NCBI RefSeq assembly: GCF_003573695.1
Contig: NC_039358.1
Location: 95,914,117-95,978,116, forward strand
Origin: Papaver somniferum
Lineage: Eukaryota > Streptophyta > Magnoliopsida > Ranunculales > Papaveraceae
Reading direction: 5' to 3'
Length of the DNA stretch: 64,000 bases
The notes below the pieces were generated by a model. The model was not told the DNA's origin. It saw only the letters and a list, made by a program, of their open reading frames with translations, and did not search any database. A program made the translations under genes and the position numbers. Positions 63,316 to 64,000 of this stretch are shown here, piece by piece. Every line of letters begins with the position of its first letter. Position 1 is the stretch's first letter.

Positions 63316-64000
63316 TTATGGATCTCCGTGTTCTTCTTCTATATCCATCATCTCTTCTACCGCTTCATCTTCTTCTAAAGGAAATTCTGCCAAGAAATCT
63401 GCAACAACTTGTGATTTTGGTGAAGACAAAATTTCATATTTAATATCAAAGTGGCCTACTTGTGCATTCCATCTCTCCACTCTTCCTGATCTTTTAGAAT
63501 TCTTCATCACTGATTCAATTGGTACTTTTGTTAGTACCTTTATCTTGTGCGCTTGAAAATATATGCGGAGCTTAAATGATGCGGATAGTTTGCCCAAAAG
63601 ATAGTTTTGGCATGTCACGAACTGCTTGCACTTTTTCTGGATCAACCTGTATTCCTTCCTTTGATACAATGTAGCCTAAAAATTTTCCCGATGCAACTCC
63701 AATAGTACACTTCTCAGGATTCAGTTTAATGTTATACCACCGCATTTGTTCAAAAATCTCCCTCAGGTCCTGTACATGGTCTTTGGCTTCTTTACTCTTT
63801 ACTAACATGTCGTCTACGTATACTTCTAATGTTTTGTGTATCCATTTTGCGAACACCTTCTCTACCATCCTTTGGTATGTCGCTCCCGCATTTCGAAAAT
63901 CAAATGGCATTTTCGTGTAACAATATAAACCTCTAGGGGCGAATAAAGCAGTATGTTCTTGATCTTCTTCAGCGAGAGGGATTTGGTTATACCCTTTGTA
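63316..64000 (-). pseudogene. Reverse transcriptase of the gypsy element, with internal deletion, cut by window edge
   Basis: MPFDFRNAGATYQRMVEKVF and the catalytic YVDDMLVKSKE at about 63,800 identify the palm. The frame runs to PEKVQAVRDMPK near 63,610 and then jumps to KLSASFKLRIYFQAHKIKVL ... QVVADFLAEFPLEEDE. The thumb and most of the first RNase H are missing, so about 130 residues have been deleted at about 63,590-63,610. This copy cannot make a working polymerase. Confidence 0.88.

Larger units (their letters stand above)
57185..64000 (-). mobile_element. Tat/Ogre-type Ty3/gypsy element (minus strand), 3' part
   Basis: On the minus strand, right to left: reverse transcriptase (cut by the window edge), RNase H, integrase, a spacer with tandem repeats, an antisense spliced ORF, and a 3' LTR. 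An extra ORF between pol and the 3' LTR is known for Tat-lineage elements (Grande, Retand and relatives). pol carries at least one frameshift, one stop and a large deletion, so this copy is defective. Frequent GCGA/TCGC words run through the whole element and set it apart from its flanks. Confidence 0.85.

Overview
The window is nuclear DNA of a flowering plant, most likely a eudicot with a repeat-rich genome. It contains a spliced nuclear gene for a chloroplast thioredoxin, a decayed block of plastid DNA, and nested plant transposons of nearly every class. Nothing in it fixes the species.

Region 1 (1 to about 14,830) is a nuclear copy of plastid DNA (NUPT). It keeps the land-plant order psaA - ycf3 - trnS-GGA - rps4 - trnT-UGU - trnL-UAA - trnF-GAA - ndhJ - ndhK - ndhC. 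Every protein gene carries at least one stop, frameshift or deletion, so these are pseudogenes. ndhK is split by a 3.0-kb Mutator-like element (9,977-12,993) with a perfect 9-bp target duplication. That element carries a captured WAT1-like exon and a 53-bp tandem array.

Region 2 (about 15,000-24,000) holds an unidentified gene fragment, the long LTR, primer site and gag remnant of a Tat-like Ty3/gypsy element, a MITE, a decayed tRNA-Pro, and the 3' part of a Ty1/copia element.

Region 3 (23,599-about 36,555) is a nest. The copia 3' LTR is split by a complete 10.6-kb LTR element (24,382-34,999, TSD CATAC). Both LTRs of that element contain the same 1.2-kb Mutator-like element, and its interior contains a hAT-like element (31,595-32,288, 8-bp TSD). 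Its own polymerase genes are only scraps.

Region 4 (37,000-43,540) has a Stowaway MITE, a second Pack-MULE (37,630-40,317, 9-bp TSD) carrying the first two exons of an AIP2-like RING E3 ligase gene plus a palindrome array, an RNase H-like open frame, a hAT MITE, and the one clearly intact gene: a four-exon ACHT-type thioredoxin (42,380-43,538).

Region 5 (44,600-51,310) has a decayed plant-mobile-domain gene and a cluster of four related Myb/SANT-like genes typical of PIF/Harbinger transposons, two of them on a tandem duplication.

Region 6 (52,000-64,000) has a 5'-truncated LINE, a prolamin-like gene remnant, a copia-like LTR, and the 3' part of a Tat-type gypsy element on the minus strand. 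Between its pol and its 3' LTR that element carries a long spliced coiled-coil ORF in antisense.

The most interesting signal is that Mutator-like elements with different ends share internal arrays of inverted motifs. TGCATAAC/GTTATGCA arrays occur in two Pack-MULEs, and an analogous TTACGGTT/AACCGTAA cluster lies in the element inside the LTRs.
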